In this document: piece after piece, positions 41,837 through 55,629 of the stretch
How the letters are laid out: each line of letters begins with the position of its first letter
Numbering within the stretch: position 1 is the stretch's first letter
NCBI GenBank assembly: GCA_026929865.2
Contig: CM049400.1
Coordinates: 20,044,501-20,108,500 of the forward strand
Reading direction: 5' to 3'
DNA from: Hyperoplus lanceolatus
Lineage: Eukaryota; Chordata; Actinopteri; Uranoscopiformes; Ammodytidae
DNA length: 64,000 nucleotides
Position numbers and translations under genes: made by a program
Notes under the pieces: model-generated
The model's input: only the letters and a program-made list of their open reading frames with translations
Databases searched by the model: none
Told to the model about the DNA's origin: nothing

Positions 41837-43902
41837 ATACTCTGTTCTCTGGTTGGCTAGGAATCAGACTTTGCTCAAAGAAAAATCCCTCCTACTCCCA
41901 TCCTGATAGAGTCCATTGAAATGCAGACCCCACACCAAGACTAATGGCAATGGGAATCAGCTGAAAATATGTGACATAATCACATTAGTGTCTTAAAGAA
42001 CACAAAGCCCATAGTCAACTTCCCTTGATCAATGCACATCTGGAAGGGCAGGGGACTTGAAACAGAGTCCTGCCTTTCCCCTACTGAAATGAAAACAAGC
42101 TGTTTCACTATGCTACCAGGCCAAAGCAGAACAAGAACTTTGACACAGTAATGGATTGCTCCAGCAGCCGCATAGCCTAATGTGAGATGCCAAAAAAAAG
42201 GGAGAAGGGAAGATCTTGAAAGGTTTCAGAATAACGCCCACTGCTTTCCCAGTGCGTTTGAACTCTGACCTGAAAGACTGAACACTGAAAGCTACAATCT
42301 GTGCTTGTTCTCCTTTGAAAGTGACTGTAAAGAACCGTGCAGTTGTTTCATATACTTTAACAGTGTTGTCCTATTGTTCCAATGAGAGATTTACATTTTT
42401 CTTCAAAATGCCAACAAGTCCAGAAAAACAGAACCTTTTTTTTAAACAATGCTTAATAAACTCATGGAAAGGACAATCATTTCTGAAATTGTATAACCCA
42501 CGTTGGGGATCCAGCTGAGTGCATATAGAGAGGTGACAGTCATTATAAAGACCTTGTGCTTTGGTCCAAGTGTTCTTTTAAAATATGAATGCCAGTTAAT
42601 ATTTTCCAGAGGTCCTTCTACACGCTTTTAATGCCCACTTTTTGTCTTCTCCCCATCCAAGGAACAAAGACTGGTTTCTGTTTCTGCTCTCAGCCTGCTG
42701 TGCAAGTAAGGGCCTGGCCAGCCCATTAACACCCACCTCAACATGTTCCATTCCAGCATTGGGAGCTAATTACAAACACTGGCTAGGCTTAAAAACCTCT
42801 TATAGACAGCAAAGAAAGGGTGAAAAGAAAGAGCGAGAGTGAGTGAGAAGTTTGAGGCCTTAGAGGGAGAGAGAGTGGATGAGAGACATTGAAGGAGAGA
42901 GTTGGTGGTGACTGAAGAGTGAGGAGGCCCCAAAGAGGCTAATGAATCCATAGGCAGCTCTGGGGCTCGGCTACTGCGTAAATAGTTGTTCACTATATGC
43001 ACTGCTATTAGGCAAAATGGGGCTTCAAAATGTTCAGCTTTTGTCGCTCATCAAATTCCTCAAGAGCACAGGCGCTGAAAGGTGTGGCTGTGTGTTGTTC
43101 TCCCTGTGCCTTTCTTTTAGCCCTTTCAACATCTATTCCTGTGTAGTGAGAGAGTGTGTGAGTGCGGTTTGGGGGGTGTCAATGGGGGATGGTAGCATTG
43201 TGCCATGTTTGAGAAATACTGAAGAATTTGGTTAATTAGCACAGTTAACATGTTGACAAGAAGCTTTAATACCAACAGATCTTTAGACCACTTTAGAGCT
43301 TGTTAATTTAAAAATATGATTAAATTACTATTTAAAACACAACAATTTAGTCATTACTTCAATGTATGCCAAAAGCTAAACCGATAATAAAAAAAAAGGT
43401 TGAGAACTTTTTTATCACAGTGAATCCTTTGTTTCTTAGGATTAGCTCCTTTGTGTCATAAAACTTACAAGACCTAAACCTTGAAAGAGAAAGTCAAAAT
43501 ACCAGGGGATTGCTGTCAAGCAACGGCCCCTCCTACCTTTGTAGTTAAAACTACAAAGATAGATCTTTCTCCAACTGCAGATCTCACCATAATTTATCTA
43601 AGCTAAAGACATGACATGCATGCGGCTGACATTTGCTCCAAGTTGCGGTTAGTGCAGTAGTTCCCATGTAACTGTCTCTAATCAAGTCCTGTGCCCCGAC
43701 GCCTGAGGCACAGAGATCAGACAGATCTCAAAGTGTGCCATCAACCACAAATTACAGCCCTTGATTTGAGGTTAACTAAGAGCCACTCCTCTAAGAATAA
43801 CAGAGACACATGTAAGACCGAGATTTGGGAAACCTATGGCAGAGCTTAGGAGTGACACTTGTTATCAAATTTGGAACGGAATGAGGGATTTTTTTAAGCC
43901 TT
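40734..43902. other. gene-free intergenic segment
   Basis: Holds a CA microsatellite with a few CCCA variants at 41770..41836. No gene is supported. Confidence 0.5.
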
Positions 43903-44359
43903 GTTTCCACTGAGCAGTATAGCTCAGTTTGTTACGGTATGGTTTGGTACGGTACGGTAACCCTAGATCTGGCTTGCGCTCCCACTGATTTGGTAGGCGG
44001 GATATATGCCGATATATAGTGAACAGCTACGTGAGTATCGTGACCTCATAGCAGCGGGACAGAGTGTTTCTTGTCAATAAATTCAATGAAGACGGAGAAC
44101 GCAACACAGTAAACAAAAATCTGCACACCGACATTTTCTCAAAACACAACATTCACTCTTGCTGAGGTGATAACTCATGGCTGATTATCCTTTGCATTAA
44201 AATTATGATTCTGTCGACCAATCAACGGACACCATTGTGTAGCTCCACCCTCATGGGACCCTTTGGGACTGCTTGGTACCGTATGCTTAGTTTGGTACCC
44301 TTGCCACCTTTTGGCAGTGAAAACGCTAAAAATTATGTGCTGTACCACTCAGTGGGAAC
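43903..44359. mobile_element. probable MITE with GTTTCCACTGAG ends
   Basis: GTTTCCACTGAGCAGTA at the left and the inverse TACCACTCAGTGGGAAC at the right. GGTACGG repeats follow the left end, as in a common fish repeat. A partial relative of the left end occurs at about 21333..21372 (TTTCCTCTGAGCAGCACAG). Target duplication unclear. No coding capacity. Confidence 0.6.
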
Positions 44360-45865
44360 TATAGTATACATTACAGAAAGGTAGGGGTCAGGACCAGGGA
44401 CACCCCTCTTTGGATATTATATCGTATACCATTGGTCTACATGTTGGATTTGACCCAAAAATCTCATGATCCTTACTGTATTGAGACGGGAGAGATGGGG
44501 GTCCTGGCAAAACACCTCAACTAGCTGATAGTCTGGTCTATTTCCACATGCATGTGCAATTTAAATTATCACTATTGGAACAATAAGACCTACACAGGCT
44601 ATGTCTCTTGCCAAATACCTACTGCAGCAACTTGTAAATATAAGGAGTGAAGACTTTTCTATTTCACTAAGCAGGAAGGTTACCTCTTAAGAAACAGCAC
44701 AATTAGATTTTGGGTGCCAGATTTTCACTTTTTTTTTATGTCAATGCATACTTTGCAGGCACCTTATTCAGTGCCTTTAGTTACCACATCATACAGCTGA
44801 GGCAGCCATTATCCTCTGCTCCTGGCACCTTGTGCTCCTACATCTACTTTTCAAGAATGCCCAAACTCGTTTGTTAAGATGCTAGCCGAAGAAAAGCAAA
44901 AACATTTGTCATTAGTTGGCTGTGCATTTAGGGGTGCCACAGATGTAGCCCTTGCTCCAGCTTAAACACGGAGTGTGTGTGCGCTAACCAGCTCAGTTTA
45001 TGTGGCTTGTAGGCAAGCAGCCAAGAGAAAGCGGCCCCCCACTGTTTAATGACAATAAATATACTGCCCCACTCTGTATTGCTCTTGTATTTTGTAAACA
45101 AGGTTACTGCTCCTTTTAATTGAGCACCTGGTGACAGAATATGACCTTGCTTATGGTGAAGGTCTGAATGTCTATGTCCATCCTTGGGTCTGTTTTTTTT
45201 ACTTCAATGTTTTGGCTTAAATGTAATAAAACCTAAATGCATAAGTATTTGAACTTGCTGCTTCATCTAATGGCGCTCATATTTTTTCTCCTGCGTATGC
45301 ACATCTGTGTTTAATTGTATTTACTTGGCAGCAGTTACAGTCTTGGACACATAATTATCAAGCACTTGCACAAAATTAGGCTGGTCTTTCTAACACTAAA
45401 TTCATAATTCCGCCTTCCTATTTCATCTCACTTAAGGTGGTTCATATTCTATGAGTAAGAACTTAAAACCTCTTTACTAGCACCTCAAAAGAGGGATTAT
45501 GGCTAATTGAGCATTGTAGCCAGATAATTGGGCCCGAGGACCTATCCACATGGCGAGAATAACCCTCCTAGACTGATTCTGAAAAAGAGACAAAGCCAGG
45601 GGGTGGAGTAATGTGAGTTAAGGGATTCTCACCAGCTCTTGTGAGAGCTTGTTTCACATACACAGCTCAAAGTGGAGCTAATAACTTAACGCTAGTGTGT
45701 TTTCACTCTTGAGAGCTCTTTCTCCTTGGAACCTAGAACATTCTCCGAGATCCTTTGGTAAGGACTCTTGAGGGACTTTGTTGAGCTTGCCAATATCTTT
45801 ACAAAGACTGTCCCTCTCTTTATCGGCCTCTGTCTCGCTCTCTCACATGCATGAACACACGCTCT

Positions 45866-45900
<35 letters not shown>

Positions 45901-46109
45901 AAAATACATAATTATAAACTATTGAAAGAAATCAAGCTGACGTGAGTTAGTTATCTGTCGTTGTTTAAGCTTTATTTGTGATCCAAATTCAAGGAATCAA
46001 ATAGTGAATAAAAGCTTATTTAATAAGTTTTTATTGGCAAACAAAATCTTTTTTCTTTATATGTGGTTGCCACTTATTTTTTTTCTCCAGTGGGTAAAAT
46101 GAAGTCTCT
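44360..46109. other. gene-free intergenic segment
   Basis: Only a CA microsatellite at 45867..45896 stands out. No gene is supported. Confidence 0.5.
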
Positions 46110-46961
46110 GGGCCTATCCGAAAACTCTTTTTTGCATAGGAAATTTCCTTTCCTATCGAGATGACCCGGAAGTGCTCGGCAGATAGGTGAATCCGAATAA
46201 CCAAAATGCATAGGAAAGGAGCCTCGATTCATCCTTTAACCCTCCTTTAGCATAGGTTACTCCTGACCAACCTTTGCTAAAGGAACGTAGATAGTGGTAT
46301 CCCATAATCCTTTACGGCGGCAATATTTAAAGCAACAAGCCACCGCCGGAGTTTACCGACTCTACACGAATACGAACGAGAGGCAAAACAGAAGAGAGGA
46401 GAGGAGAAGAGAGGAAGATTTAACTCAGCTAAAACAAAATACCCCCCTCCCCTCCCCCATTAAGATAATAAAGAACTCATAAAAGACCAACATCATAATT
46501 TAGTTATTTTCGTAGCACATCATTTACACCATAAGAAAATAAAATACCAACTTCACATTTAATGAAGTTACTGGGGGCAGTTAATTTCAACATCAACATA
46601 GGCTAAGTGTAGCCTCTTTTTATTCCACATGTGAATTGGGATATATGGGAGTGATTCTCACTCTGTTGGCGACAACCTGATTACAATCAATATGAAAAGA
46701 ACGCATGGATCAAACGAGCGCTTGTTGAAGTCAATTTTCGGAGAATAGTGTAGTTTCACGCGACTCACGTCAGCAATACTCGCCGTCGCGCAATGACGTC
46801 GGTTAGGAAAGGTGGAGTCGAATTCATTTGAAACAACGCTGTCCTTTCCTATGTTCGATAGGAAGCACCTTTCATCTCTCCTTAACCCCGATGACGTTTA
46901 GGGGTTAAGGCATAGGAAAGGAGGCTTATAGGTAAGGAGATTGGACTTTTCGGATAGGCCC
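46110..46961. mobile_element. nonautonomous DNA element with GGGCCTATCCGAAAA ends
   Basis: GGGCCTATCCGAAAA at 46110..46124 and its exact inverse TTTTCGGATAGGCCC at 46947..46961. CATAGGAAAGG motifs recur near both ends in opposite orientation. The insertion duplication is not clear. GGGCC-type termini suggest a Harbinger relative. Contains a 62-codon Arg/Glu-rich frame with no recognisable domain. Confidence 0.7.
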
Positions 46962-47722
46962 TTTATCTTCTCTCATAAGGAAAAAAATTTCATAACTGAT
47001 CTGATCCCCTTTTTATTTTATGTATATAGTTTGACTAAAGAGAGGATCACAGTTGAGCGGTCCTGAATGCAAAGTTGGTAGTAAAAGTTGTAACATTCAC
47101 CTATTTTGGAGCCAATGTGTGTCTGTTGGCAAAAGGATAATATCTGGCCACATTTCCCTGCCTGTATTTCCAAACCCCTTTTTATTTTTTATTTTTTTAC
47201 CATCCTAGAAAATACTATATTTTCATTTAACTAGTTTACGCAACTTAAAGTAATTGTTAAAATGGTTTTAAAATGATAAAATAAGCATTTTCTGTCTTGT
47301 TGTCACTGAATGCCTATGCCACATAAAAATAACAGCCAGAAACATTTTTGCTTCAAATGAGGGCTTTATCTATACAGTCATATGAAAAAGTTTGGGAACC
47401 CCTCTCAGCCGGCATTATAATTGACTCTGCTTTCACACAAAAAAGATAAAATTGGTATGTCTTTCATTTACCAGGAACAGCTAAGTACTGGGATGTTTTC
47501 CAAACAAAGATTTTTTGAAAAGCAGTATTTAGTTTTATGAAATTAAATAAAATGTGAAAAACTGGCTGTGCAAAAATATGGGAACCCTTGTGGTCTTGCT
47601 GATTTTAATGCCTGTAACAGCATGTAAAACTGAGGACTTTAAACACAAAATTGGTTGGATTATGTTGTTAAGCCTTGAACCTCATATAAAGGTCTGTTTA
47701 ATCATGATAAAAGGTATTTTAG

Positions 47723-48270
47723 GTGCCTAAATGCAAGTTCCACTTCTCTTTGACTCTCTGCAGAAGTGAGACAGAATGTGATCATCAAAACAGCTCCCAA
47801 AAGATCTTAAAAACAAAGATTATTCATTGTCATGGTTTAGGGGAAGGCTACAAGAAGCTTTCCCAAAGGTTTCAATTGTCAATTTCTACTGTAAGGAACG
47901 TTGTCAGGGAATGGAAGGACACAGGCACAGTTGCAGTTAAACCCAGGTCTAGCATACCAAGAAAAGTACAAGAGCGGCATATGCGGCGGATTGTGAGAAT
48001 GGTTGCACACAACCCAAAGATCACCTCCAAAGACCTGCAAGAACATCTGGCTGCAGATTGTGTATCTGTACATGGTTCTACAATTCAGTGCAATTTGCAC
48101 CAAAACATCTGTATAGCCGGGTGATGAGAAGGAAGCCCTTTCTGCGCCCACGCCACAGATACAGTTGCATGGAGTATGCAAAAGCTCATTTAGACAAGCC
48201 AGATTCATATAGGAAGAAAATGCTTTGGACTGATGAGACAAAAATTAAGTTATTTGGTCTTTATAAAAAG
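47723..48270 (+). pseudogene. Tc1 transposase remnant, left arm: DNA-binding domain and truncated DDE domain
   Basis: Frame to 48124 gives a paired-type helix-turn-helix region with KLSQRFQLSISTVRNVVREW and IVRMVAHNPKITSKDLQEHL. A one-base frameshift near 48110 moves the continuation RVMRRKPFLRPRHRYSCMEY, YAKAHLDKPDSY and LWTDETKIKLFG to another frame. The first catalytic Asp is in WTDE. The sequence then runs into the inverted arm at 48271. The GRPR AT-hook-like motif is lost here (SSIPRK). Compared with ~340 residues for Tc1 transposases, less than half remains. Confidence 0.85.
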
Positions 48271-48506
48271 CAGATGTTTTGGTGCAAATTGCGCTGAATT
48301 GTTGAACGATGTACAGATACACAATCTGCAGCCAGATGTTCTTGCAGGTCTTTGGAGGTGATCTGTGGGTTGTGTGCAACCATTCTCACAATCCTCCACC
48401 TATGCTGCTCCTGTTTTTTTCTTGGTCTTCCATGCCTGGGTTTAACTGCCACTATGCCTGTGTCCTTCCATTTCCTGACAACGTTCCCTACAGTCAAAAT
48501 TGACAA
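48271..48506 (-). pseudogene. Tc1 transposase remnant, right arm: DNA-binding domain only
   Basis: Minus-strand copy of the same N-terminal region: TVGNVVRKWKDTGIVAVKPR followed by HGRPRKKQEQ (GRPR AT-hook-like motif preserved), then RIVRMVAHNPQITSKDLQEH and LAADCVSVHRSTIQRNLHQN. It stops at the junction with the spacer. It has no catalytic domain. Upstream sequence on this strand corresponds to the transposon leader. Confidence 0.85.
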
Positions 48507-49323
48507 TTGAAACCTTTGGGAAAGCTTATTGTAGCCTTCCCCTAAACCATGACAATGAACAATCTTTGTTTTTCAGATCTTTTGGGAGCTGTTTTGATGA
48601 TCCCATTCTGTCTCACTTCAGCAGAGAGTCAAAGAGAAGTGCAACTTGCATTTAGGCACCTAAAATACATTTTCTCATGATTAAACAGACATTTCTATGA
48701 GGTTCAAGGCTTAACAACATAATCCAACCAACTTTGTGTTTAAAGTCATCAGTTTTACATGCTGTTACAGGCATTAAAATCAACAAAACCACAAGGGTTC
48801 CTATATTTTTGCACAGCCAGTTTTTCACATTTTATTTTATTTCATACAACCAAATACTGCTTTTCAAAAAATCTTTGTTTGGAAAACATCCCAGTACTTA
48901 GCTGTTCCTGGTAAATGAAAGACATACCACTTTTATCTTTTTTTTTGTGAAAGCAGAGTCAATTATAATGCCGGCTGAGAGGGGTTCCCAAACCTTTTCA
49001 TATGACTGTATCTAGCATTTTTCCTTTTCCTGTTGGTACGAGCTCAGTGTCCTGACATGGATTCGCTCTATGCAGAAACACCATACAATACTTATTTGTG
49101 ATGAAAAACAGCTACATTTTTAATTATAGTGAGAAGAAGAGATAAACTAAATCACCACTGACCAGTCTACTGTTACCTTCTACGCACAGTGCATTGTTGC
49201 AAGGTCAAGGTATCCCACTTCCTTATTACTGGTCAAGATTTGAAAGGGTGGCCCAGAAAGTCTAGAACACTTCCCTTTATTTACGTATCAGTATAGTACA
49301 CTTATACTGTATATTCTCTTCAG

Positions 49324-49409
49324 ATGATTCTCCAATCCCAATTCCCAGCACCAAAATGAGTAAATCCAGTGCGATTTTCAAGCTGAAAAAATCCTCTCAA
49401 AGTCAGAAG
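49324..49409 (+). CDS. candidate isolated exon of unknown gene
   Basis: Preceded by a pyrimidine-leaning tract ending TCTCTTCAG and followed by the donor GTAAGCAAG. Only one of three frames is open, the one starting two bases in: DSPIPIPSTKMSKSSAIFKL plus KKSSQSQK, 28 codons, rich in Ser and Lys. I do not recognise the protein, and no second exon is evident nearby. It could be an exon of a gene extending beyond the window, a noncoding RNA exon, or coincidence. Confidence 0.2.
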
Positions 49410-52400
49410 GTAAGCAAGTGGAAGTAAGTGTAACACTGCTAATGGGGTCTCATTCCTTCTCCTGTGACCCTAACCCCCTCCCATCCTCTTTCAAGGAAAC
49501 AGTCCATGACTGCCCTTGACTCCTCCTCTGGTGCTGCAGCTTGATGCCCCAGCTCTCTCTTAGTGAGACCCTCGGTTGACAGTTCTCTTCGAGACACGAA
49601 CTTAAGCTGCCTTTCGCTAAGCCCGGCCTGACGACAGGGGCATCAAGTGATCACCCGTCTCAGTATGAGAGCACGCCCCCCAGTGGGAGGCTCGTTAGTG
49701 ATCCACCATTGCTTAAAGGAGAAAATGGCCTTCCTTTTCCGCTGTCTAGAAAATGCAGTATGAGTCGGACAAACTGCAGAGTGCAGGTAGCAAAACAACA
49801 ATCAACAATTTATCAGTTCAGGTCTCTCAGATGTTCTGTTTTCCATAATGGTTGAATTCTGGTTTGTTCCAAGTAGGAATTTTACACAATACACCCTCTT
49901 AACAAAATGTTCAAGCTTACGAGCCTCAAAGATGCAGGAGTTCATTCATTGTTGACAGAGCATTATGAGAGGAAGAGAGTCCCCATAGTTCTTAAACAAC
50001 ATGAAATCATCCACAAATAAAAAAAAGTTTGTTTTAACATCAATGATCGGCCCTCGAAATGTCCTACCAAAAGCCATAATTCCTGTCTTTATAGTGATAC
50101 ACACAGGTATCATAATAATAATAATTTGCACCAAACTTCATGGTCATAATGATAATTTTGTACATATTTGTGGTTTGCAGCAATGTTCATATAGTATATT
50201 ACCAATATAACTCTAATAGAACGGACCATGCAGCTGTAATAATGATCATTGCCAGGTTTCAGATAACATGGGTAAAAATTATATGAATTATCTAACTGAG
50301 CTAAAGGAAAAGGTCACAAGGAAACATATGGGGAATGATAGCTACAGGAAGATCATGAGCAGTATGTTGCATTCTTTTAATATCAAAAAGCTTTGAATTG
50401 TTGGTGAACTGTCTGGCGACCCCGGGACAAGAGCCAAATCATTCTAAAAAGGTCAAATATTGACTTTGTCAAATTTTACTCTAAATGTCTCAAACATAAA
50501 CATTAAGTTAGCAATTTCACTGGCTCAGTGCATGAGGAAAATAAAAGTTCCCTGTTGTCAGTGGGAAGCTCCTTGAGGAACTTCAAATTTCAACATAAAT
50601 AAATAAATAAATAAATAACAAAACAGTATTTAAACCACAAAATATACTAAAGCTGGCATGTGAGTCTTACACGACAAGTAAAAATACATTTAAAGCCAGA
50701 ACCTGGAGAGAGACAATTTTTTGTGGTGTTGCATCATTTAGACAAAGGCTTACTCTGAGTTGTATTCGTTATGAATGCTTACCATCTGTCACATTCATTC
50801 AGTAGGAAGTGGGCATAATAACTCCTTTTAGATTTCAGTAGATCATATTATTTTGTCTTTAAAATGTTATGCTCCTGCATCATAATGTTTGAAGCTTTAT
50901 CAGGACCTATTGTATTTGAACACAAACATTTTAGTTATTTGCTGCAACAAATCTAAAACCAAAAATAGTCTCCACTTCCACATAATAAATCAACTGACAG
51001 AGTTCAGTATTTAGATAGCTTTTTCAGTGGTAAAAATATTGAGCAATCTCATCTGAATCAATTTTTCACTTAACCCACTCAAGAGCACACAGTTGGTATG
51101 CAAACAGCTCAAGCTAATTCGATTAGATCACAGCAACATCTCTTTCTCGCGTGGTAAAAGTCCTGGGCACTGTAAAGAGGAACCAGTGGTAGCAGTCAGC
51201 GGCAAAACCACAGTAGCAGAAAGGTTAATACACTCAGCACATGTTGCCTCTTACAACAGGTGGTGCAGCACGATCGGCGGCTCCCAGCATTCCAGCTTTT
51301 CCATGCTGGTGGCCCCTGGTATTCTGGGATTTACGCTGCCTCCCCTCCTTTCAAGCACAGAGGCCTGACTGACAAGCTAATCGTTGGGCTGGGATCCCCT
51401 CAGCTATTGATTCCACTGCAACACAACACCTCCCAGTCAATGAAACTGCAATATAATGCTTGAGCTGCAAAGAAAAGGGGAGTATTAGTGTGTTGAGCAA
51501 CTGGAAGAAATTTGCTGCTTCTGCCTCAACTGCTTGCTCCTCGTTGCAGCTGCTGGTAGGTAGAAACAGAGCGGCACAAATAAAGTAGAGAAAAATGTGT
51601 CTCCGGGGGTAGAAGCTTGAAGGGGTAGGTTATTAAAAGCCACAAAGTGGAGCCCATGCTGGGCATAGAGAAATAGCCACAGCATGGAATTGGCACAATG
51701 GAAAAGAAGGGGGTCTGCTTTCTAAATTCTTCTAATCCTTTGAGTGTTTCATTTCATTCGGTTTTTGTAGTTTAGAAATGCTGCCTTGGACTGTGCGTAT
51801 GCTTTGGCTCAACTACAAGACATCCAAAAGGGCAGGATTCGTCAGACTCATTATACATTTTGTTTAAAGATAAAAAGCACATTTTGACTGTTTGATTAAA
51901 ATATAAATGTCTTGTTATTCACATTTTTTTTATAGATTTAAATTTTCTTTCCAATAGTAAAAACATTACCAAGTGTTCTTAAAGATGTCCTTACAGATTA
52001 CAGTATAAAACAATCTGCCACCAAATTTCACCAAGTTATTTGATCTCCTCCTTTTACTTTTTAGAAATCAATACCCAACTACTCTAAATATTGATTTGTC
52101 AGGCACAAGGCTGCAACAGTAGCCGCAATTAGTCGTATTACTGTTTGTTCCAGTCATTTAGTCAAGTATCCAATTTCCATGCTGTGTGAACACTTAATTA
52201 AAACAAATGTGTTACAAATATACTGTATATTGGGGATCAGCAGCCTTCAAAAAGCCTCTTGTGGCTTGGTGGGTCAATACAACAAGGAGGATAGCAAATC
52301 AATGTCGCTGGTCACTTATGCCACAGGGATTTAATCAAACGTAAATACTGACAATAAAACTCAGAGAGGACAAAGAAATTACGGCTAAAAGCCGCTCTGG

Positions 52401-55400
52401 GAAAAAGACTAAACTTCTTGCTTATGTCCAGTAAGATTTAAAAACTGTTGGCCATTCTTTGTTGTAGATTAATTTGAAAATGCTGAGGCACTTTTGAAAA
52501 GCATAAAATACTTAAACTATCAATGAGAGCTGGCAGGCAATATTCCTTGTCACAGTTTGATAGTTGGCCATGCTTACCAGTCTTTTCACGAGTTTCTGTT
52601 TGAATTTCCACGATTAACAATGTACGTACTATAGTATCAGTGTGACCTCTTCGGATATTTGTAGTGTGTTTACATTTGGCCTTAAACATGTCAAGATAAT
52701 TCAGTGGACCATATTTAGATGCAGTCATTTTTGTTTAATAGTTTGACGTACAGTTGAATTATTGTTAGCACAGGCAAAACCATTACCACTGTACCGAAAG
52801 TACATGCGTATAAAAGCAAGCGTGAAAAGACTAAAAAAAATGATTTAGAAATTATACAAGAAATTAAAGGAGGAGTACAGCTGAAAGAAAAGCGACCTGA
52901 TGATAACTGTGACTAGAACTGCTTTTCATCACCAATGGAGGAGGTCAAAACAAACAGCAATGTAGCAAATTAACTCACGTAATAGCAATGATCCCTTCAA
53001 ACAACGTCTACGTGCCAATGATCAATCAGGGTCAAAGAGAACGACAGCTGCCCTGACAGCAACTAATCTCCCTTGTGGCAAGTGTGACACAGCAGCCAGG
53101 GTTGGTGGTTAGAGCCAAAGCTCATAGTCGTGGTTCAAAGGAAACCGAAGTTGACTGTTGGTAGGCGAGAGAGGCAAACCCGATCTCTGGTGTCAAAAAT
53201 TATACACTTTGTACACAGCATTATCCAACCTGACCTCTGAAAAAAATTTTGTGACAGTACAGCAAGATGATGTAACTTCAACTTTTTTACTGCAATCATC
53301 GTACACCATTCACACAACCACGAGAGGGACTCGGAAAATACAAACATTAGTTGTTTTAGTGTTGTTTCTCTGATGTGGACAGTCTTGTATTAAAATGTGA
53401 CAGAGATGTTGGTGTTCTGAACGCTGAGTGCTCCAAGACAATGAAACTACCATGAGACTGCCAGTTGCCAGTTCCAATTGAGACCCAGTGACTCATACAA
53501 ATAAAATAAATAGTGGTGGCATCCAAACCTATCAACTAAGTGCAAATGACACACTCATAAAATTTACGTTTTTCAATGAGTTGCCTTGCAATGCAGTGTC
53601 CAGAGCCCAGGGAACTTAATTAAAAACAGTATATAGACATATATATTTACATCAACAGAGCAAACCACTTTTCAGGATAAGACCCAGCAGAAAATATTAA
53701 GTCAATCACTGTTGGCAAAAAATAACTTTATGTTGATAGGCTTTAACAGTGTTTAACATTGTTACCGTCGAGCAAAGCTAGGTCAGGATTCAAGTGAGTC
53801 TCATGTGGGGACCTAATGCCTATAAATCTATAAGTGTATTTGTCACCCGATAACCAAAAACAGAGTGCTTGTAGGTCCTCAAATTGGGCGTCTTTCACTA
53901 AAATGTTAAGCAAACTGGTTAGTAGTAATTTAAATAATTTTTAACAGTGTTTGGTGACTTTATATAAACAATTTGTGATGACAAGAGCCCAAACGTGGCC
54001 AAGGTATAAATCTCTCCAACATTGCCCTAATCATTTTGTTGTGCTTGAGATAATGAAGGAATCAGTAGCAGATGGTTAGTGCACCATAAATAGCAAAGGT
54101 AACTAGAGAGCCTGTCAAAACAGAAATGTGTCGTTGATTCAGGTACAAAAAAAAACAAAACAACCAACCAATTCTATAAATGATGACCCAAGTTTTCTCA
54201 AGGGTGACTAGATCGCCTTTAGGTTTAATTACTGTTTAGTTTCAGTTTCAAGAATGTTTCCCGTGCCAGATGTGTTAATTGGACCTGATGCCAGATGTGA
54301 GTGTTATTGTGCAGTTCAACAGGTAAAAAAACAAAATCACGTTTGTTGTGTAGAATCTACGATGAGTGAGAAGAGTGCTGAGCAGTCATATGAATGTATG
54401 TGCCTTATTGGATGCTGACCATTTGTTTCCAAAAGTGTAGACCCACGGAAGTGGTTATAAAATGAAATGCTTTTGAATCCTTTGAAATGGCCTAAAAAAA
54501 TCATGCTTTGTTTATCTTGTGAGTGACAATGGAGCACTTCCACTGTGAACCTGAACAGACAGCCACATGGTTTTGAAGTTTTGAGTTTTGTTGAGATGTA
54601 TTCCATATGTTGCATTACAGCCTTATAACTCAGGTTCATGGACATTTTAAAATGGACCAGTCCGTCATTCTTACCAGGGAAAGTTAAATATATATTATTT
54701 TTTGGCTCTTCTTCTTAAATCGCTTTAATTGTATATTTGAATCTAGGTTACTGTTTTTCAGGTAATTCTCAGGGAGACATGGGCCAAAATACCTTGGAGT
54801 AAACGAGGCAGAAACTGTTTTCTGAATTTTCCCTGTCCCCTAACAATGAGTCTGTGCTCTGCATAAACAGTTTTGCTCCAACAACATTTTTCAGTCCTCA
54901 GCCATTTCTAGGGCAAGCTTGGACCCATGGGAGTTTACAGAAATATCCACAATATCAGAGCGGCTGTTTTTATTTCTGAGGCTCATCTGTGTTGTTTCCA
55001 GGGGCCACAAAAGTCAACTGGAGGTGCTCTACAACATAAGGTTAAGAAATCCCTATAATTTGCAGGGTTTTGGAACAGGCAGCAGTTTGCACCATTTTTT
55101 GTAATTGTAACACAATGTGTTGAGAATATTTTAATGTTTTAAATTTATAAAATGAGAGCTTAAAAAGAGTCTATAATGATTACAGCATGGGTACACATAT
55201 CATGTAAGAGTAAATGAATGCTGTTGACCAAAAGTTTAAATCTACCTTAAAATCTTATTAAACTCTATATTCATACATTGCAATGACTGTAATCTGAAAT
55301 TAAAGCTCAATGTGACCTTGGTACATAATGTGGTTAAGATTATATATGTAACTTTCTGTAAATTACATTTTCATAGATTTTGGTGCACTATTTAATACAC

Positions 55401-55620
55401 AACACATAATACAACACTTCTGTTTTATAACTTGGCTGAACATTATTAACTCACTGCAGTACATCTGAAAGTGTATCTGTGTTGAAATAAGGAGACAAAA
55501 AGATGGGTTGAAATCTTAGGAACAGGATGCAATCAATTGTTTACAAAAATGTTGACAGGTTGATAAGCAGAGCAGAAGTAATGTTGCAGCTGTAATAGAA
55601 GTAACAACTAGAAAATCCCG
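49410..55620. other. gene-free intergenic segment
   Basis: No supported gene or delimited element apart from a short (AAAT)n tract at 50596..50618. The stretch 51090..51440 is complex, non-repetitive DNA that could be regulatory. Confidence 0.45.
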
Positions 55621-55629
55621 CAGAGATAA

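Larger units (their letters stand above)
47375..49008. mobile_element. foldback Tc1/mariner element (two 5' halves head to head)
   Basis: Flanked by TA at 47373..47374 and 49009..49010, ends CAGTCATATGAAAAAGTTTG and a near-exact inverse. The left arm 47375..48111 and right arm 48271..49008 are inverted copies of the same ~737 bp Tc1 5' region, about 95% alike by eye. They are separated by a 159-bp spacer that exists only once. Both arms encode the transposase DNA-binding region. The spacer carries the start of the DDE domain (LWTDETKIKLFG) and the second D and E are missing, so it cannot encode an active transposase. Confidence 0.88.
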
